Positions 6,234 through 6,577 of a DNA stretch of 6,577 bases are shown here, piece by piece. The first letter of the stretch is position 1. The number at the start of each line of letters is the position of its first letter. A program made the position numbers and the translations under genes. A model generated the notes under the pieces. That model was not told the origin of the DNA and made no database searches. It worked only from the letters and a program-made list of their open reading frames with translations. Origin of the DNA: JBBRYB01 sp038238115 (lineage in GTDB: Bacteria > Actinomycetota > Actinomycetes > Propionibacteriales > Nocardioidaceae); NCBI GenBank assembly GCA_038238115.1, contig JBBRYB010000134.1, positions 1 to 6,577 on the forward strand. The letters run 5' to 3'.

Positions 6234-6373
6234 GTCCCGAGGGGATCATTGCGCCGTACCCGGGGCAGTGGTTAAGGGGGCATTTTTGTGCTGCGAGCAG
6301 CGAGATACCTGGTTTCTCAGCCCTGGTGAAGCAGTGTTCGGGACATTCCGACCTAGCAGGGGGTGGTCTAGTC

Positions 6374-6577
6374 GTGGAAGCGGAAGAGCTACTGGAACTG
6401 GTATTCGACCTGACCGCAGCGATAAGTCTTGCGGGAACGCCGGAGGAAGCTCTCACCTCGATTCTGGAGTCCTTCTGCGCGGTTGGCGGTTGGTCGGTCG
6501 GCCAGGTCTGGGAGCCGGATGCGGAAGGCCGCCTGCTCGAGTGCAGTGCCGTCTGGCACCAGGTGAGCAGTGGGTAC
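6374..6577 (+). CDS. GAF-domain protein, N-terminus only (probable sensor)
   Basis: Sixty-eight codons run from a GTG at 6374 to the window end without a stop. The translation begins VEAEELLELVFDLTAAISLA; then come TPEEALTSILESFCAVGGW (22-40), SVGQVWEPD (41-49) and LLECSAVWH (54-62). A helix, then a Trp-x-x-Gly-x-x-Trp strand, then a strand ending in Trp-His is the usual opening of GAF domains in bacterial histidine kinases, diguanylate cyclases and PP2C-type phosphatases. The output domain lies outside the window, so the class cannot be told. AGGGGG (6358-6363) lies about 10 bases before the GTG. The frame is open upstream to other codons including a GTG at 6326, which has no ribosome site. 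It is transcribed away from the glycan genes, and a regulatory link is only possible by position. Confidence 0.72.
   Translation, partial: MEAEELLELVFDLTAAISLAGTPEEALTSILESFCAVGGWSVGQVWEPDAEGRLLECSAVWHQVSSGY

Larger units (their letters stand above)
5941..6373. other. Divergent intergenic region with inverted repeats, no gene seen
   Basis: About 433 bases separate the leftward glycosyltransferase operon from the rightward GAF gene. Frames across it on both strands translate to Arg/Pro/Gly-rich sequence without family motifs. It holds the inverted repeats at 6124-6158 and 6214-6230 listed separately, an 8-base inverted pair TGTCCCGA (6233-6240) and TCGGGACA (6338-6345), and a small GCTGC/GCAGC dyad at 6290-6301. 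It is the natural place for the promoters of both transcription units. The part near 6200-6300 is visibly less GC-rich than the genes, as promoters often are. Confidence 0.55.

Overview
The window is GC-rich and gene-dense, with GTG/TTG starts and overlapping genes. This fits a high-GC bacterium, most likely an actinobacterium, but no rRNA or marker gene fixes the lineage. Six protein-coding genes can be supported, two of them cut by the window ends. I saw no tRNA, rRNA, CRISPR array, insertion sequence or phage gene.

Layout: (1) positions 912 to 1, minus strand: a Gfo/Idh/MocA-type NAD(P)-dependent sugar oxidoreductase, C-terminus outside the window. (2) 913-1320: a divergent intergenic region of about 408 bases. 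(3) 1321-2004 and 1997-2851, plus strand: a histidine-phosphatase family protein overlapping a small sulfotransferase, apparently co-translated. (4) 5940 to 4699 and then 4604 to 2826, minus strand: a GT4-type glycosyltransferase followed by a fused ATP sulfurylase/APS kinase that makes PAPS; the 3' end of this operon overlaps the sulfotransferase tail to tail by 26 bases. (5) 5941-6373: a second divergent intergenic region with several inverted repeats. (6) 6374 to the end, plus strand: the N-terminus of a GAF-domain protein, probably a sensor or signalling protein.

Taken together, the PAPS synthase (donor), the sulfotransferase (transfer), the glycosyltransferase (chain building) and the sugar dehydrogenase (sugar-nucleotide tailoring) look like part of a locus for a sulfated surface glycan or glycolipid. 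The family calls come from visible motifs. The joint pathway, acceptor and product are inferences. The most unusual points are the histidine phosphatase, which has Asn where the family normally has its catalytic Glu/Asp, the atypical PAPS-binding loop of the sulfotransferase, and the compact arrangement in which the sulfate-donor and sulfate-transfer genes collide at their 3' ends.
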